From positions 124,001-188,000 of the forward strand of contig NC_030850.1 of the NCBI RefSeq assembly GCF_000208745.1: a stretch of 64,000 nucleotides of DNA, given 5' to 3'. This DNA comes from Theobroma cacao (lineage: Eukaryota > Streptophyta > Magnoliopsida > Malvales > Malvaceae). Below the pieces are notes generated by a model that was not told where the DNA came from, did not search any database, and was given only the letters and a program-made list of their open reading frames with translations. The position numbers and the translations under genes were made by a program. This document shows, one piece after another, positions 25,316 through 38,609 of this stretch; within the stretch, counting starts at the first letter, position 1; each line of letters starts with the position of its first letter.

Positions 25316-25450
25316 AGCTTCTCATATGTTGCTAGGCTAGCTCTTGCTGGAGCTCAACAAAAAAAAGACAGACGGTTTCTTGCGAGAATTTCGCGTCTCG
25401 AGATCCTTTGGAAGAAAATCCTGTTTCCTAGTAAGAGTAATGCGAAAGGC

Positions 25451-25457
25451 TTATATA
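25451..25457 (-). promoter_or_regulatory. Probable TATA box of RING-H2 gene
   Basis: On the minus strand the sequence reads ACATATATAAGCC, a good TATA box, about 136 bases before the start codon at 25315. A transcription start some 30 bases downstream would give a leader of about 100 bases. Confidence 0.45.
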
Positions 25458-25459
25458 TG

Positions 25460-26564
25460 TTAGGGGAACATCAAACAAGGACTGGGGTTTTGGAGGATTG
25501 TGTTTAACTTGAAAAGCAGGAAAAAGACAAGGTGGGCTTACAGTTGTAGGGAAATGGAATGAGGAGCCGGAGAAGATAAGGGGAGAAGGAAAGGTGGGCA
25601 GCTCGGATAAGAAGGCGCCTACAACTTTTAGTGCTACTACTATTAGTAGTAAGAGTAATAGTAGTGGTACAATTATATAATAATTACATATAGCACAAGT
25701 GGCATTGAGAGTTAGATAGGCCAACCTGGCCTCCCTGATGATTAACTTTTATCTTTAAATCACATAAATAAGGACGACTTAATCTCTTATCATTCCGGAA
25801 ACGACTAATTCACCCTAGCGCTAACGACAGTGAATTTGGAACCTTACTGACTCCAGATTCATTGCTTCGTTTCGTTTCGTTTCAATAAAATCAACTGACT
25901 CAAGGTTTCACGGGCAAATTGCTAAACCAGTTGGAACCTTGTGTTTAGAACCTTTAATTTAATTTCCCATTGCCATTGGGAAGCTCTGCTTCGATCTGGA
26001 GACCGGAGACTTGAGAGAGATGCTTATTGGACATGTGCAGTTACCTGTCTGGCGGCGTTGGCTACCTTTTTCTTATTCACACCACTTTATGTGTACTACT
26101 AGTTATCGATATTTATCACCAATCACTGGGCAGCACACTGTTCAGCTTGTAGTGATTCCTCTTGAGCAGGTTGGATTTCAAATTCAATAGATTTGCCACA
26201 CAGTTCCATTTGAATATAGCCACTCAACTTCCATCTTCAAAACATTATACCAAAACCTCATTTTTGCTCCTCTAATGATGTCCAAAAACTACTGTAATTT
26301 GCACGAATAGATTCTCACAAATCAAATCAAACCATTCAACTTCTACACTAAATCAAGTTACAAGTGTGGAAAAATGTAATTATAAACAAGCACTGTTAAT
26401 GTACATAAAAAAAGCCACTACCTAGCCAAAATATTTCTAACACATTAATATATTCCCCAGAATGCATTCAACAAATAATTTTTACACAACAGGGCTCTGT
26501 TAGCTTTGGCAGACAGACAACAGCCTTGTCACTGCCTGCATGCCAGTTTCCACCCCCATTGCGT
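25460..26564. other. Intergenic DNA between RING-H2 promoter and MLO 3' end
   Basis: This stretch holds the promoter of the RING-H2 gene (25460-25900) and the 3' UTR of the MLO gene (about 26260-26564). I see no gene or distinctive repeat in the middle. Confidence 0.5.
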
Positions 26565-29500
26565 TCATGCTCCTTGTACTGGGGCAGGCTTGACAAAGGA
26601 GAAGTCATCGTCATTTTTTCCTTCTACATGGTGGGTTTCACTTATTTCAGTTGCTTGCTCCTCATCATCCGCTCTTATTATCAAATTGGTTGATGGTGTG
26701 GGTGACAATGGCTCGGCTTCAAGATCAGACATGTCATGATCTTCATACGCATAAGAAGAACGAGTTGAGTGACCAGTAGTTTTGAATCGATGAAGTGTAT
26801 GTCCAGTAGAATGGACAGTGGAAGCTGGGCTTGCAGTTCCACCCAGGGTTCTAGTGGGGGACCTTCCTGCCTTTCCACGCTTCCTTTTTGCAGCCATATG
26901 CCACTTCTTAAGGGCCTTGGATGTTTGCTCGTCAAAGATTGATTTTTTCATGTTGGAACCCATCTGCAAGTATCCAGCATTATAAGGATCACTCAAGTTA
27001 ATTCTATCCATACTTGATAGTTCACACAAAAGAAAACAACAAAAGGATCTGATTATAGCACTTATTCATGAAGATTTGAAAACAAATTTCAGAAGCAAGT
27101 AAGTTTTAATCTACCCCCTCCATGTGCATACAGAATTAAGTAATTCCTAGAAAGCTGCTTTAATAAAGACATGGGACGGAAAGGCACCTGAGTTACTAGG
27201 GCATATAGTGGAAGGGTGATGTAGCTGCACAAACATAGAGCTCCAACCCTGCAAAACCCAGATAAATTTGGAACAACAGTTTAAGGATTATTCTAACAAA
27301 CAATCATATTTGTACTTAAGGTGCATAAATACCTAGTCATGAAAGACTGATGGAGTTTAACTTACCCTAAAGAAACTTTTATAATGGCAATCTTTAAATT
27401 ACCATGAAAGCAAGAATCCAGCCCAAATGAATACTGCACAAGTAATTACAAAAACATTGCACCCATCTTTAAGATTAGAAATAATGAAAAAAGAAGATAA
27501 GAAAAGGTGGAGATGAAAGAGACTAAGAGAGGGACAGAGGTTGCAACTGGCAAAGTTAGTAGAGCTTTGTTAATTACCAAGATCCACAAAAAATAAGTTA
27601 TCTGGAATGCGTTCTGCCAAAAGAAAAGAAAATAAATTAGGTGAATGCAAGTAGGAAAGGAACTTGAGCAGAAAATAAATGATCTGCTAAAACTTTGCAC
27701 AGAATAGTTTAACAGGCAAAGAATGTCTATTACAATTCTGAATCAGACAGCTATTAGTGCAAGATAAAACTAGAGTGACAGACCTCTGATCAGTGTTCCT
27801 CACTTAAAATATTGTAGACTACTATGATAGAAATAGCTCAACGATAGAAACTGGCTCTCACCTCTCCTAAATATCAATCATTGCACTCAAAATTGATGAA
27901 ATCCATAATGCAACTTCATGTAACACCACTTCTTCCCATTAGAATTGTATTTGTGCAAAAAATTTAAACTTTCTTCTGAATATTTGAATCAAGTTAAAAT
28001 AAAGTTGCTTGCCCTGAATGCAAGCACCGTAAAGATCCAGCAAACATGTAAGTTACTGAGTGCTGGCACTTCATGCAACAATGCTGCAGGCTGGGACCCT
28101 ACTCATGCCATATTTGCTTTAACCAAAGGACTCTCCAGTTAAGTTGAATCTACTATAAGGAAAATATAGACACCTTCAAGGTTAGCGTTTGTTATTTATT
28201 AAAATCTAGACCGCTCATACGTGAAGTAGGCAAGGAAGAATTCTTTTCCTAGTCTTTATTACAGTTTCTATGCACCTAAAGTTATGATTCCCAATGAAAA
28301 CACTGAATGTAGAGAATAATGATTACCTGAAACAATGCAAAATGAATCAGATATAGAACTAATTGGGGTCGACCAAACCAAAAATATTTGTTTGAGCCTT
28401 GCACAAGAGGTATTCCCTGGACCACGGCGTGCCTTTCTGTAATTTCAAGAGCCATCTTTGTCAAAATGGCTTGAAGCTTTGTCCCAACAGCTAAGATTAT
28501 CTGTTATCAGAGAAACAATTAGAACTTTGACATCTTCTACTATAGTTCTTAAGAAACTGTTATTAAGAAAGATTTCTTACAATCACAGGAATTATGGATG
28601 CCCAAAGTAATGCTTGCCACCCTGGAAAAGCATGCATTATATTAGCAAACAGAAGACAGCTTCTAAATCAGTTTGCAATTGCACAGTTTTATTCCGAAAA
28701 GGATCCCCTCAAGAAAAAGTGGCTCACCTTCAACGTTTAGCAGCAAGAAGATCACAAATGATGCCCACAACACTGGACTGCAAACAAGATAAATCTAGGT
28801 TCAGGCCATTAACAGCAAGGTATGCTATCATAACACAGGAATAAAAGAACGGGCACCTTACTCCAACAACGATCTTGAAGTCATCCTCTAATGATCTTTT
28901 GATATATTTTTGGAAGTCAAACTTACTTCCTGGAGCTAAATGAACCTACAAGACAAGTGTGAAATAGTTAGGAAGAAAAAGCCAAAGCAACAACAAATAT
29001 TGTTGGCTTCACAATTAAAATTAACTCACAGTGATAAATCCATTCCTCAATGTCAAGTAGTCAACCCTCCCAACAGACCTGAAAAATTGTCGAAAGAAGC
29101 ATCCCTGCAGTGAATGTCTAAGAAGTTCAGTATTGATATAGAAAAATAGCACATGGAAATATACACTAAAACCATGAAGAGAACAAATAAGTACTCGAAG
29201 CAAGTTCTCTCTCTCTCTCAAAATTAATTCAAGCAGCTTTATCTGCAGCAGAGTCAATCTAATTCTATCATAGTTTTCAATTTCTTTTTCCAATCTTTCT
29301 ATTTTTTTCTTATTTTCTTCATTGACCATATTCCACTGCATTCATGAAGACAATCACACCCAAATTTTCATTTTTATTTATTAATTGGTGCAACATCTTC
29401 TTGCAAATGCAGTCATTTCTTATATGAAACAACCTTTTCCTTTTAATGGCACCTTTAGGCATCACCATGCAACAAAAACTTACAATGTAAAAGAAGAAAG

Positions 29501-31507
29501 GAATCCTAGTCCAAAAGCTGGTGTGGGCTTTCACAAAAGATGTCTCGTGAGTAAGCCTGAATCTGGAAGGATCTGCGAAAACAACCAGGCACCCAGGTTA
29601 GTTTTCAAGATGCAACAAGTAAAGTTGGGAATTAAGTTCAAGATTGACAATAGAAGCCTTATGTTCCTTATTGAAAATTATACCGTTTGAAAACTCATAG
29701 TCATGGGACAATGTTTCCTGCTCCCATACCTTCCAGCCGCGAATCTGTTCAAAGCAGCCTTTAGTTTTAAACAATATCCTTATCTTTGAGAATGCATCTA
29801 CAAGAAAGCAGAGGATCAAATGCAACCGACACAAATAAGACAGAATTCAATTACCTTCAGTCTCCCAAGCATCATAGTAACAAAACTATATAAAACATGA
29901 AAAACTGCTAAGAAGAATATGAGGATGTGTAACTCGTGCAATCCTTCAGTAGATATAAGCGGTTCATGCCCCTGAAGAGAAGAAACAATTAGTTACAGTT
30001 TCAGGAAGACAGAAATTTATGTTTCAACTCATACTACGATCAAAAGCAAATCAGAACGTTCCTTCAAAAAAGACCAAAGAAGTGAGTAGGAAGATTAATC
30101 CAGATATGTAAAGAAGACAAGCCACTGTATTTTGTAATGTGAAGTGAGGTAGCAAGATTAATCCAGAATGTACTTCATGAATCTAAAGGGAGTTTAAGGC
30201 TTTTGTTTTCAATTACAAAATGGCATCTCATAAACTGTAAATGATCAAACAAGTTCCACTACCAAGATCAAATAATATGACAAAAAAGTTTTTAGAGTCA
30301 AATTAAAGAGTCCTAGATTTTGAAATCAATTCTTGTGTAAACCAGTATTTCAATGCATCGACTCCACATAGACATCAATATACGTTGGACGTGGGCTCAC
30401 CTCCTTGCATTTACGAGCAGTTGAAACAGCAGCCAAAAATCTACGCTCAAACCACAAGAGTCTTCGACGGTGTTCTTCTTCACTGCTGGTAGAGGTGTCC
30501 TGCTCACTATCAGCTTTGCAAGGCAACATAGTATTGGCAACGTTTGTAGGGATACAGATTCTAGCAATATAGCTCTGGCCGAAAGTGAGGAGCAGCGAAA
30601 TAAAACCCAGAACCATCAGCTCTGCAATAATCATGGCGAAAGGTCAATTTTTGGAATTGACAATTGATGGTCTTTCACAGAACCATAAAAGCAGGGGTGG
30701 AAAAATGATAATTAGTCCAACAAGCAACTTCCAAAACCAGATTCTGGCAATCAAAAGTAGAACCAATAACGTGAGTGATCATAAGTTCTGGTCTTACCAG
30801 CTTTAACCTTGTCTAAGGCTTCGTACAGAGCTCTCTTGTGCCTTTCTGTGAACCACTGAATGCCACAAAAAGATTGTACTATCAGTATTAAAAAGCTAAA
30901 CATGCTTGAACGAAACACTAACACAAAACTGTAACTTTCATTCTTTCCTTCCAGTAAATAGGGAAGCATTTGCAGAAAGAAAAAGAAAAAGCAGAGGGAT
31001 TCAACAAATCTTTAAATTTGGAGAAGAAAAAGGCATACTTTTTAATTTGATTGCTATTTTCTTTTTCCCACTGCAGGTGTAGAATTAATAGAAGTTGGGA
31101 AATAGCCCAGAAGAAAGGACAAGAGAGGTACAAGATTTGTTGACAAGGGAAGACAAAGTAGGAAACTGAACAAGTGAGGTAAAGAATGGAAGAAGAAAGC
31201 TCATCTACAGAAAAAGGAAAACTGCCGGAAACAGGATTTATGAAACAACAAGAAACGCGGAATTAAAGCAGGGAGAGAAGGTAAAAAGTGAGTAATAACG
31301 AAAATGAAAAAGGATTACCGTTCCAAGTTTGTGAAGAACCTTTTCCAAGAGAATGGAAATGATGATGATAACAGCACAAACCCCAGCCACCGCCCATGTA
31401 GGTGTCTGATAAAGTTTTCTCTCCCCTGAACTCTCGGTAGCCCCCATGACTACTCTTTCTCCCACCATTAACCAACCCCACGCAAAGTACCATATCAACA
31501 ACCGCAT
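26565..31507 (-). CDS. MLO-like seven-transmembrane protein (MLO8-like)
   Basis: Fifteen exons on the minus strand: 31507-31319, 30855-30798, 30621-30401, 29971-29855, 29744-29684, 29572-29484, 29104-29030, 28945-28857, 28777-28728, 28621-28581, 28500-28327, 27613-27578, 27433-27366, 27248-27188 and 26963-26565. They encode 575 residues. MLO proteins are plant-specific plasma-membrane proteins with seven helices and an extracellular N-terminus. They are linked to powdery-mildew susceptibility and, in other clades, to pollen tube and calcium signalling. An N-terminal signal-like segment precedes the first conserved block, [69 protein letters not shown] and [12 protein letters not shown] are family hallmarks. 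The calmodulin-binding region ([14 protein letters not shown]) lies about 455-475, and the tail ends DFSFVKPAP. In one conserved block WIWYSF reads WILYSF here. Similarity is closest to Arabidopsis MLO8, from memory. Confidence 0.95.
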
Positions 31508-34163
31508 CCTTTACTATTTTCTTTCTTCTCTTTGTTGTTGTTCTTTTTCTGGGTTTAATCAGAAGCCAAGGAAATCCAAGGCAGGGCAGAGAGAGTAGCG
31601 TGTGAAACTGCAAATGAAAGAGACGGAATTGAGAGTGGAATTGCAATGGAGACAAAATATCTTGATTTCCTGAAAGTTGTACAACTAGTAGTAGTAGTAC
31701 GATTACTGATTAGATTAGCTGAATGGGGGACAATTTAACTCGTTGCTGTTGTAAAAGAAAGAGAGCGTGCATTAATTGAATGGAGAGAAAAGAGTAGAAT
31801 TTGGAACAAAGAAAGAAGCTTCAAAGGATGCAGATGGCCGCCCTGGACCCCGACGCTGCCCCACCCCTGGAGTCGCCTCCAGCCCTCGACTATCAAATAT
31901 CAAATACCAAATATGAGTATGAACACGTTTCCAACTTCCACCATAAACAAAATCAGTTAATCCAAATGGTATTAGTATCCTCTCTTGAGTCTTGACGTTA
32001 TAACTTTGCCGAGGCCTACCCAGCCAGCCAGTATTAATTCTTGGCTTTTACTGCTTTTAGAGAGCGGTTTTCGTTAAAAAAAGAAAAAGAAAGAAGAGAA
32101 ATTGAGGTGAGACAAAAGCAACAAGTAGACTTTGGGGGCCGTCAATTAATTAATTAATAATGTGAGCAGTGATTAGCGAAGGAGGCAAGCGCGTATGTCT
32201 GCTTTCCAGTTTTGAGCAAGAAGGAGACGGCCATTCTGGCACTAATTGAGGCTAATTTGGAAGTTTGTCCGATCTAGGCGCAAGTCAGCTTCGGCACTAT
32301 GTATGTCTATCCACAGTCAATTCAACCAAGCAAACGTGTTGTCCCTTTGGAATTTCCACGTTGGGTTCGGCAATTGGCACAATTAATTCATCCAATAACC
32401 TTTGACCCTCTGGTTACTCAATTCATAAACACCAAGCAAGCCACCTGACCTGAGATATTCAAAAGTTTCAGGTGGCTTTCCTGCGTGTTACTGCGTGGTT
32501 ACTCAATTCATTTCCTTTCCTGCGTGTTAGTTACCCTTTCTCCTATTCTTCCTTTTCGCGTTGCGTTGCGTTTGCGTGTCGGTACATCCTTGAAGCATTC
32601 TTCTTTCTTTAATTATTAAACTAATATTCCAGAAGCAGATGCTTTGGAACCCTGATTTTTGCTAATTACTAGGAATTTCAATAAAAATAAAATTTTATAT
32701 GTAATGTGTGCGCCTGTGTAAATACCAAACAGGTTGGTGGATGAAATTATTGCAATCTTAATTAATTTTCATGTATACAACTTACACTGCAAAGCTTCTT
32801 GTTTTATTCCAATTTTCCAAATAAACTGTTATACTGTACATTCCGAACAGCATTCAACCTTCTACTTTACCATTTTTCATAGCCATAGTTTATTACTCAA
32901 CCCTTGTACTTTTTCTTTTTTAAATAATTATACCACTCAGTCTCAGTCTCACCCTTCAACCCTATGAATTACGACACGTCATTTCCTTTTAAAACAAAAA
33001 GACTTGTTAGAGCCAACCCAAATCCAATTATGGGTTGGGTGTGAATCAGCATGTATAATATCTACATTACAGGGCTAAAGTTTCAACGCCATTGGTTTTT
33101 TAAACATTCTGTGAGTGGCGGGTTAGGTAACCTGGGCTAGGCTAGGCTGACTCCCCGCCTCCGCCTGGTTGCCATATCAGGCTCCATCGGGCATGCACTG
33201 CACCACATACAATTACATTACATTGTCCAATATACAATCATGCAGCGATTGAAATTTATTATCACTCTTTTCTATTTCTTGATATCTAAGTTTGACATTT
33301 TCAGGAAAATTATTTATCAAAGAATACTGCGTCTACAATTACATTTAACGTATGTATATAGCTTTTTCTTTTTCGTTGTCTACGGTCTAAGCTTCAACTC
33401 CAAGGGAAAGGGAAACATCTCATCCCATAATGCCTCACCATTCAATCACTTTGCTTGTTAGGCGTGCAACCCCTTTAATGTCTGCCTTAATTACGAGTTA
33501 TTATACAATTGACTTAGTCCCTTTTACAATCAATTCATATTTTTCTTCATGCAATTACATCATCTTTTTCTAAAATAAAAGAAAAAAAAAAGGTTGGTTT
33601 TATATATGGATTGTTTGACTTGTTATGGAAAATCAATTATAAAAGCTATGGGAAGGGCGTATGCTATTGGTCCCTAGGTTTCAGTCGAGTCGATTGAACT
33701 TGAATTGAATCTTTCAAGTGTGGGGTAATGAATGCATTGACCAACCCATGCAAATTAGAAATAGTCCTATATTTAATGTAAACTCTAATTTCAATGCGTA
33801 CATGTGGATATATGTAAATTGTGGAATAAAGTAAGTCAATGCGTTCGGATACATATTCTTATTCAATCCCCGCCTAATTACCTTTAATTAATACAACATG
33901 TATACTTAAACAACGGCAACCCTATAAATCAATGACTTTTCTAGCTATATATAACTATTTTATTCTCTAAAATGTACATATATTAATCAAAAGGGATTAG
34001 CATATACTAATTACTTTAAATTGAAATTGTCCTTTTATTAATTAATTAGCAATGCTGGATATGTCTCCCCCAATTGGACCTTCTGTCACGCACAATATTC
34101 AATAATTTAGCAAATATATAATTTTCCATGTAGTTAGTACAACAAGTGGTTGGATTGGAAACC

Positions 34164-34165
<2 letters not shown>
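31508..34165. other. Upstream region of MLO gene and AT-rich intergenic DNA
   Basis: About 2.6 kb with no supported gene. It includes the MLO promoter and leader (31508-32000) and AT-rich sequence with TTAATTAATTAAT stretches. Confidence 0.5.
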
Positions 34166-34198
<33 letters not shown>

Positions 34199-34341
34199 AT
34201 GATGATAGATGATGATGATGCTNNNNNNNNNNNNNNNNNNNNNNNNNNNNNNNNNNNNNNNNNNNNNNNNNNNNNNNNNNNNNNNNNNNNNNNTAGTTAT
34301 ATAATATATATATATGATGATGATGATGATGATGATGATGC
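34166..34341. repeat. AT and GAT microsatellites flanking a gap
   Basis: A TA run at 34166-34194 is followed by GATGAT repeats to 34222. A gap of 71 N follows, then TA repeats and GAT repeats again to 34341. The same repeats on both sides suggest the gap lies within a microsatellite array. Confidence 0.85.
34223..34293. other. Assembly gap (N)
   Basis: A run of 71 N inside a microsatellite. Confidence 0.99.
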
Positions 34342-34454
34342 TTAATTAATTTATTCCCCCATACATCTAATCCTAATGGAATCATTTAGGGCCTTTTGGA
34401 TCTCGTGCTTTTCATTCTAATCTTAATTAATTTGAATTATTTTCTTCTTTTTTA

Positions 34455-34496
<42 letters not shown>
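34455..34496. repeat. Compound CA/GA microsatellite
   Basis: A run of AC dinucleotides passes directly into a run of AG dinucleotides. Confidence 0.95.
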
Positions 34497-34717
34497 CTCA
34501 TGGGCTGAGGTTTTAAATTTTGGTTAGTTATTGGCCTGGCAAAAAGGAAAGTAGCAAAGGAAACCCATTTCATTTTAAACAAAAAGGATGCAAAGGAAAA
34601 CCCAACAGGGGTCCCACACAATTGGGTTTCAGTATTATGAATGAATAGCAGTAATCAAATTTCAGTGTGTCAAGGAAGAGGATAATTGGGTTAATCCGTG
34701 AAACTCATGCCTAAAAG

Positions 34718-36557
34718 ATGAGCATTGTTTCCAGTTCATTCCTTTCGATGAAAAATCCTCCGAAGAAGCTCTTATCTGGTACGCCGTCGTTATTTGCTGA
34801 CGCTCGACATTCTATCTATGCACCAATTTGAGTTTCATTTGTTCATCTCATCTTACTCTCACAATTTCACTTGTACTTCACTCTGTATCTTCTTCTTTTT
34901 CATAGAATGATAAAAATTATCATTACTATGTGTCTATTTTGGGTTGGTTTGTTTGTTTTTCCTTTGGGGAGAATCTTATATTCGTAGGTTTAGTTGATTC
35001 AGTGCATCTCCTTAGTCCTTGGCATTCCATGCTAGCTTTTGATTCTTTGCAAGTTTTGCTAAACGAATATGACTGCATGGGTTGTTGATAAATATAGCTT
35101 CTTGTTCTTCATTGAGGGCAGCAGAGCTATGTGTTATTGTGAACATTAGGCCTACTCAAGACACTCTAATCGCTCTTCCAATTCCAGATCAAATGCCACT
35201 GAAACCCCACTTTCTGTCCGAGCAAGGTATGTAGTATGTAGGTATGTATATCATACTTAATTGTATATGCCAACTCCACTAACTTTCTGTATTTCCATTA
35301 TTCAAATTGATATTCTTCTAAATGTTTTATTCATGTGGAATGTGGATGCTTCTCATGTTTTCCCGTCTTTGAATGTCAGTGCGGGTGCTGGAAGACCAAC
35401 TAGTGCAACTGTCTTCATTGGTGGCTTAATTTCTTTTGGGGGGACTGCATCTTGGAACATTAGGCTGCATGTATGCCCCCCAGGTATATATAGCTTCATT
35501 ATTATTATCTTACTATCTGGTGTTTACTGAGCATCTTTTACTGCATGTTCTGAGGTCTGTTTCTCTTAAATATTATTCTTCTGATTTATATCCAACTCTG
35601 CAAGGTTAGAGTTTTTGCACACTCTAATTTTACGAGGATAGCAAGAGTTAGTAATGTGCAACGTGTGTCTCTTCTCTTGGTGCTTTTTCCTTGTGACAAC
35701 AGGCATATGGCTTTTGCAGTTGCAGCCTAAATGCAAGAGATATGTGTTTATTTGATATTTAATCCTTGCTGATCAGCAAGGCACTGGCTGGTGCTGACAA
35801 AAAGGAGTCGATGAAGAAACTACCAAAATTTATATAAGATAAAGAAAAAGCATTGGAGGTACCTTGTCTGTTTCTTTTTATATTGGGTCCATTTATCATC
35901 TGTTTCTTCCCTCTTTTTCCTGTCCTGCCCGCCTTCTCCCTAAGGAAAAATGCCCTATTAAGTATTACCCAGCTCTGCAACAAAGTAATACCTATGATCA
36001 AGATTGCAGTGTCCTATAGTCACCAAGCTAAAAAGTAAAGACCATTCACGTTGTATTTTTTAACCATGACTAGTACGTGCAGAAGACACTACGCATACAT
36101 AAACTACGATTAAATGTGTTTGATTTGATTAGAGGAAGAAGGGAAGGAAGTATTCCAGCTTAGAATTACTTGGTATTTTAGGCAACTCTCATCTAGCATA
36201 TATAAGGGTTAGGATTTAGCTGTGGCAACTGAAACAGTGTGTTTCTGTACATGGCTGTTGCCTGCCCCTGCCTCATTTTAATAGCAATGAAGTTTCTCGG
36301 TAGTGGTAGATTTGAAAAGTAGGATCTTCGATTTTCAGCATGATCATCTTAAGAGTCGAGATGTTTAAATTGTTAAGTGCATCAATATTTACATACAATC
36401 TCTGCTCACCTATTTTGGTTATATGGTGTTTTGACAACAGAAGACCCGCAAAATACTGACTGAGAAGATTGCACAGCTTAATTGTGCCATAGATGATGCT
36501 TCTGCTCAGCTGCATGAAGATGATCCATCAAATGGAGCCACTGTCAATCTAGAATAA
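34718..36557 (+). pseudogene. Decayed gene for a small plastid membrane protein
   Basis: Exon-like blocks in order: a Ser-rich start from ATG 34718 (SIVSSSFLSM); a block near 35170-35228 (SNATETPLSVRA); 35371-35481 (GRPTSATVFIGG, then in another frame LGTLGCMYAPQ); about 35774-35865 (ISKALAGADKKESMKKLPKF, stop, DKEKALE); and 36443-36557 (TRKILTEKIAQLNCAIDDAS to a final stop). Together these resemble a conserved plant protein of about 170 residues with a transit peptide, a Gly-rich membrane helix and a coiled coil. From memory it resembles At1g42960, reported at the chloroplast inner envelope. Three lesions are visible: a frameshift between VFIGG and the Gly-rich helix, loss of the AG acceptor before ISKAL (reads CTG), and TAA where the family has Tyr after LPKFI. 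It looks non-functional. Confidence 0.65.
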
Positions 36558-37099
36558 GCTAAAGCTTCTATATAACAAAAAATTTGTTGAAATTTCAATG
36601 CGAATTATCACTTGTAACATGTGATTTAGACAAAAAAAAAGGTTTAAAGTTTGCTTTTCCATTTGAACCTTTTAGTGAGTCTATAATTTGAGATGATTGT
36701 GAAGAAGAATAGATACTTTAATTTGCAATGAACATGATAAAGTTTATTCCTTCATCGGCCTAAAGCTTGGAGGTTCCTCTATTTGTTGGGGTGTTGCAGG
36801 CTGCAGAGGACTGTAGACACCCTAAACCATCCCCTCACCATCCCTTCACCATCATTTCCCATCAAGTCCCCAACCACCACGCACCAGGGGTTCTGGCCAC
36901 TAACTCCCTGGTGCCAGAACCCCATCGCAGGGTTGTCCAAATTTTTGGATAACCCGGCTCTTTAAAAAGACACAGACCAGAGGAGACGAAGAAAACCAAA
37001 AAAAATCACCAGCAGTTAGCCACAGAAAAAGAATAAAAAAAACAAAAAAAAAGCAAGCAAAAAAAAGAGAGAAGAAGAAGAGAGAGAGAGGTGAGAGGT
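36558..37099. other. Intergenic DNA before the purine-rich repeat
   Basis: No gene is seen. The sequence becomes increasingly purine-rich after 36960. Confidence 0.5.
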
Positions 37100-37384
37100 C
37101 GGCAAGGGAGAAAGGAAAGAAAGAAGAAGCCAACGGGGAGAAGAAGGAGAAGGAGAAAGAAAGGAAGAAAGAAGAAGAAGAAAAAAGAGAAGGGGGACCC
37201 GCGGGGAGAAAGGAGAGAAAGAGAAGGAGAAAGAAAGAAAGAAAGAAGAAGCCAACGGGAGAAGAAGGAGAAAGAGAAAGAAAGGAAGGAAGAAGAAAAA
37301 GAAAAAAGAGAAGGGGGACCCGCGGGGAGGGAGAAGAAAAGAAAGAGAAAAAGAAAAAAAGAGAAAGAAAGGAAAGAAAGGAAA
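37100..37384. repeat. Purine-rich tandem repeat, ~121-bp unit
   Basis: The strand is almost entirely A and G. GCCAACGGG recurs at 37130 and 37251, and GGGGGACCCGCGGGG at 37192 and 37313, giving a 121-bp period for at least two copies before the sequence enters a gap. Long open frames across it are artefacts of composition. Confidence 0.85.
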
Positions 37385-37891
37385 NNNNNNNNNNNNNNNN
37401 NNNNNNNNNNNNNNNNNNNNNNNNNNNNNNNNNNNNNNNNNNNNNNNNNNNNNNNNNNNNNNNNNNNNNNNNNNNNNNNNNNNNNNNNNNNNNNNNNNNN
37501 NNNNNNNNNNNNNNNNNNNNNNNNNNNNNNNNNNNNNNNNNNNNNNNNNNNNNNNNNNNNNNNNNNNNNNNNNNNNNNNNNNNNNNNNNNNNNNNNNNNN
37601 NNNNNNNNNNNNNNNNNNNNNNNNNNNNNNNNNNNNNNNNNNNNNNNNNNNNNNNNNNNNNNNNNNNNNNNNNNNNNNNNNNNNNNNNNNNNNNNNNNNN
37701 NNNNNNNNNNNNNNNNNNNNNNNNNNNNNNNNNNNNNNNNNNNNNNNNNNNNNNNNNNNNNNNNNNNNNNNNNNNNNNNNNNNNNNNNNNNNNNNNNNNN
37801 NNNNNNNNNNNNNNNNNNNNNNNNNNNNNNNNNNNNNNNNNNNNNNNNNNNNNNNNNNNNNNNNNNNNNNNNNNNNNNNNNNNNNNNNNNN
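37385..37891. other. Assembly gap (N)
   Basis: A run of 507 N that interrupts the 121-bp purine-rich repeat, so the array is probably longer than shown. Confidence 0.99.
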
Positions 37892-38609
37892 ATATAAAAC
37901 AACATGATATAAATATAAAAATTATAAGAAAAATGAAATGACTGTTTGAGAGATTTTACCTAAAAGGGGCAAAGAGTTGCCTCTTTTTGATGGATTTTTT
38001 AAGTGTGGAGTTCGAGATAGATATTCATCGAAGTGTCAGGATAAATCCGAACTCTATACTCCAACACCCATTAATTCAAATAATTATTTAAAAAATATAA
38101 AATGAAATAATAAATAATAAAAAAAATAAAAAAAGCAAATAACATGCATTAAAGAAAAATTTTAATAATAAACACGTAAACAAGGTAATAAATTACCTTA
38201 AACTATTAAACACATAATTGGATGTATTATGAACCACCTAAATCAACAAACGCGTGCATGTAGATATCATCATTTTTTTCTATCATAGCATGCCACATTT
38301 ATCGTGTAAATGGGGCAGGAATTCTGATGATAGGATTCCTTTGAGTTATTCCAGGGATATCTCTAGGTGATAAGAATTTCGAGACTTTACCAAAACGTTG
38401 GGATGGTTTTCGAATGATTTTTCAATAAAATATTGTCGACCCCATTATTTAAAACAAACAAATCACGACACCATTTTACACTTGCATCATGTGCATAGGT
38501 ACAACCGAATAAAGGATTCAATCAGATAACATAATAAAGAATTAATTAATAAGAAGGATTAAGAAAACACAAGAATAAAATCAAGGTAGGCTACAATATG
38601 ATAACTTAA

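Noticed and set aside
37006..37905. Long open frames on both strands across the purine tract and gap
   Set aside because: They exist only because the tract lacks T/C on one strand and the N run cannot contain stops; composition is pure repeat.
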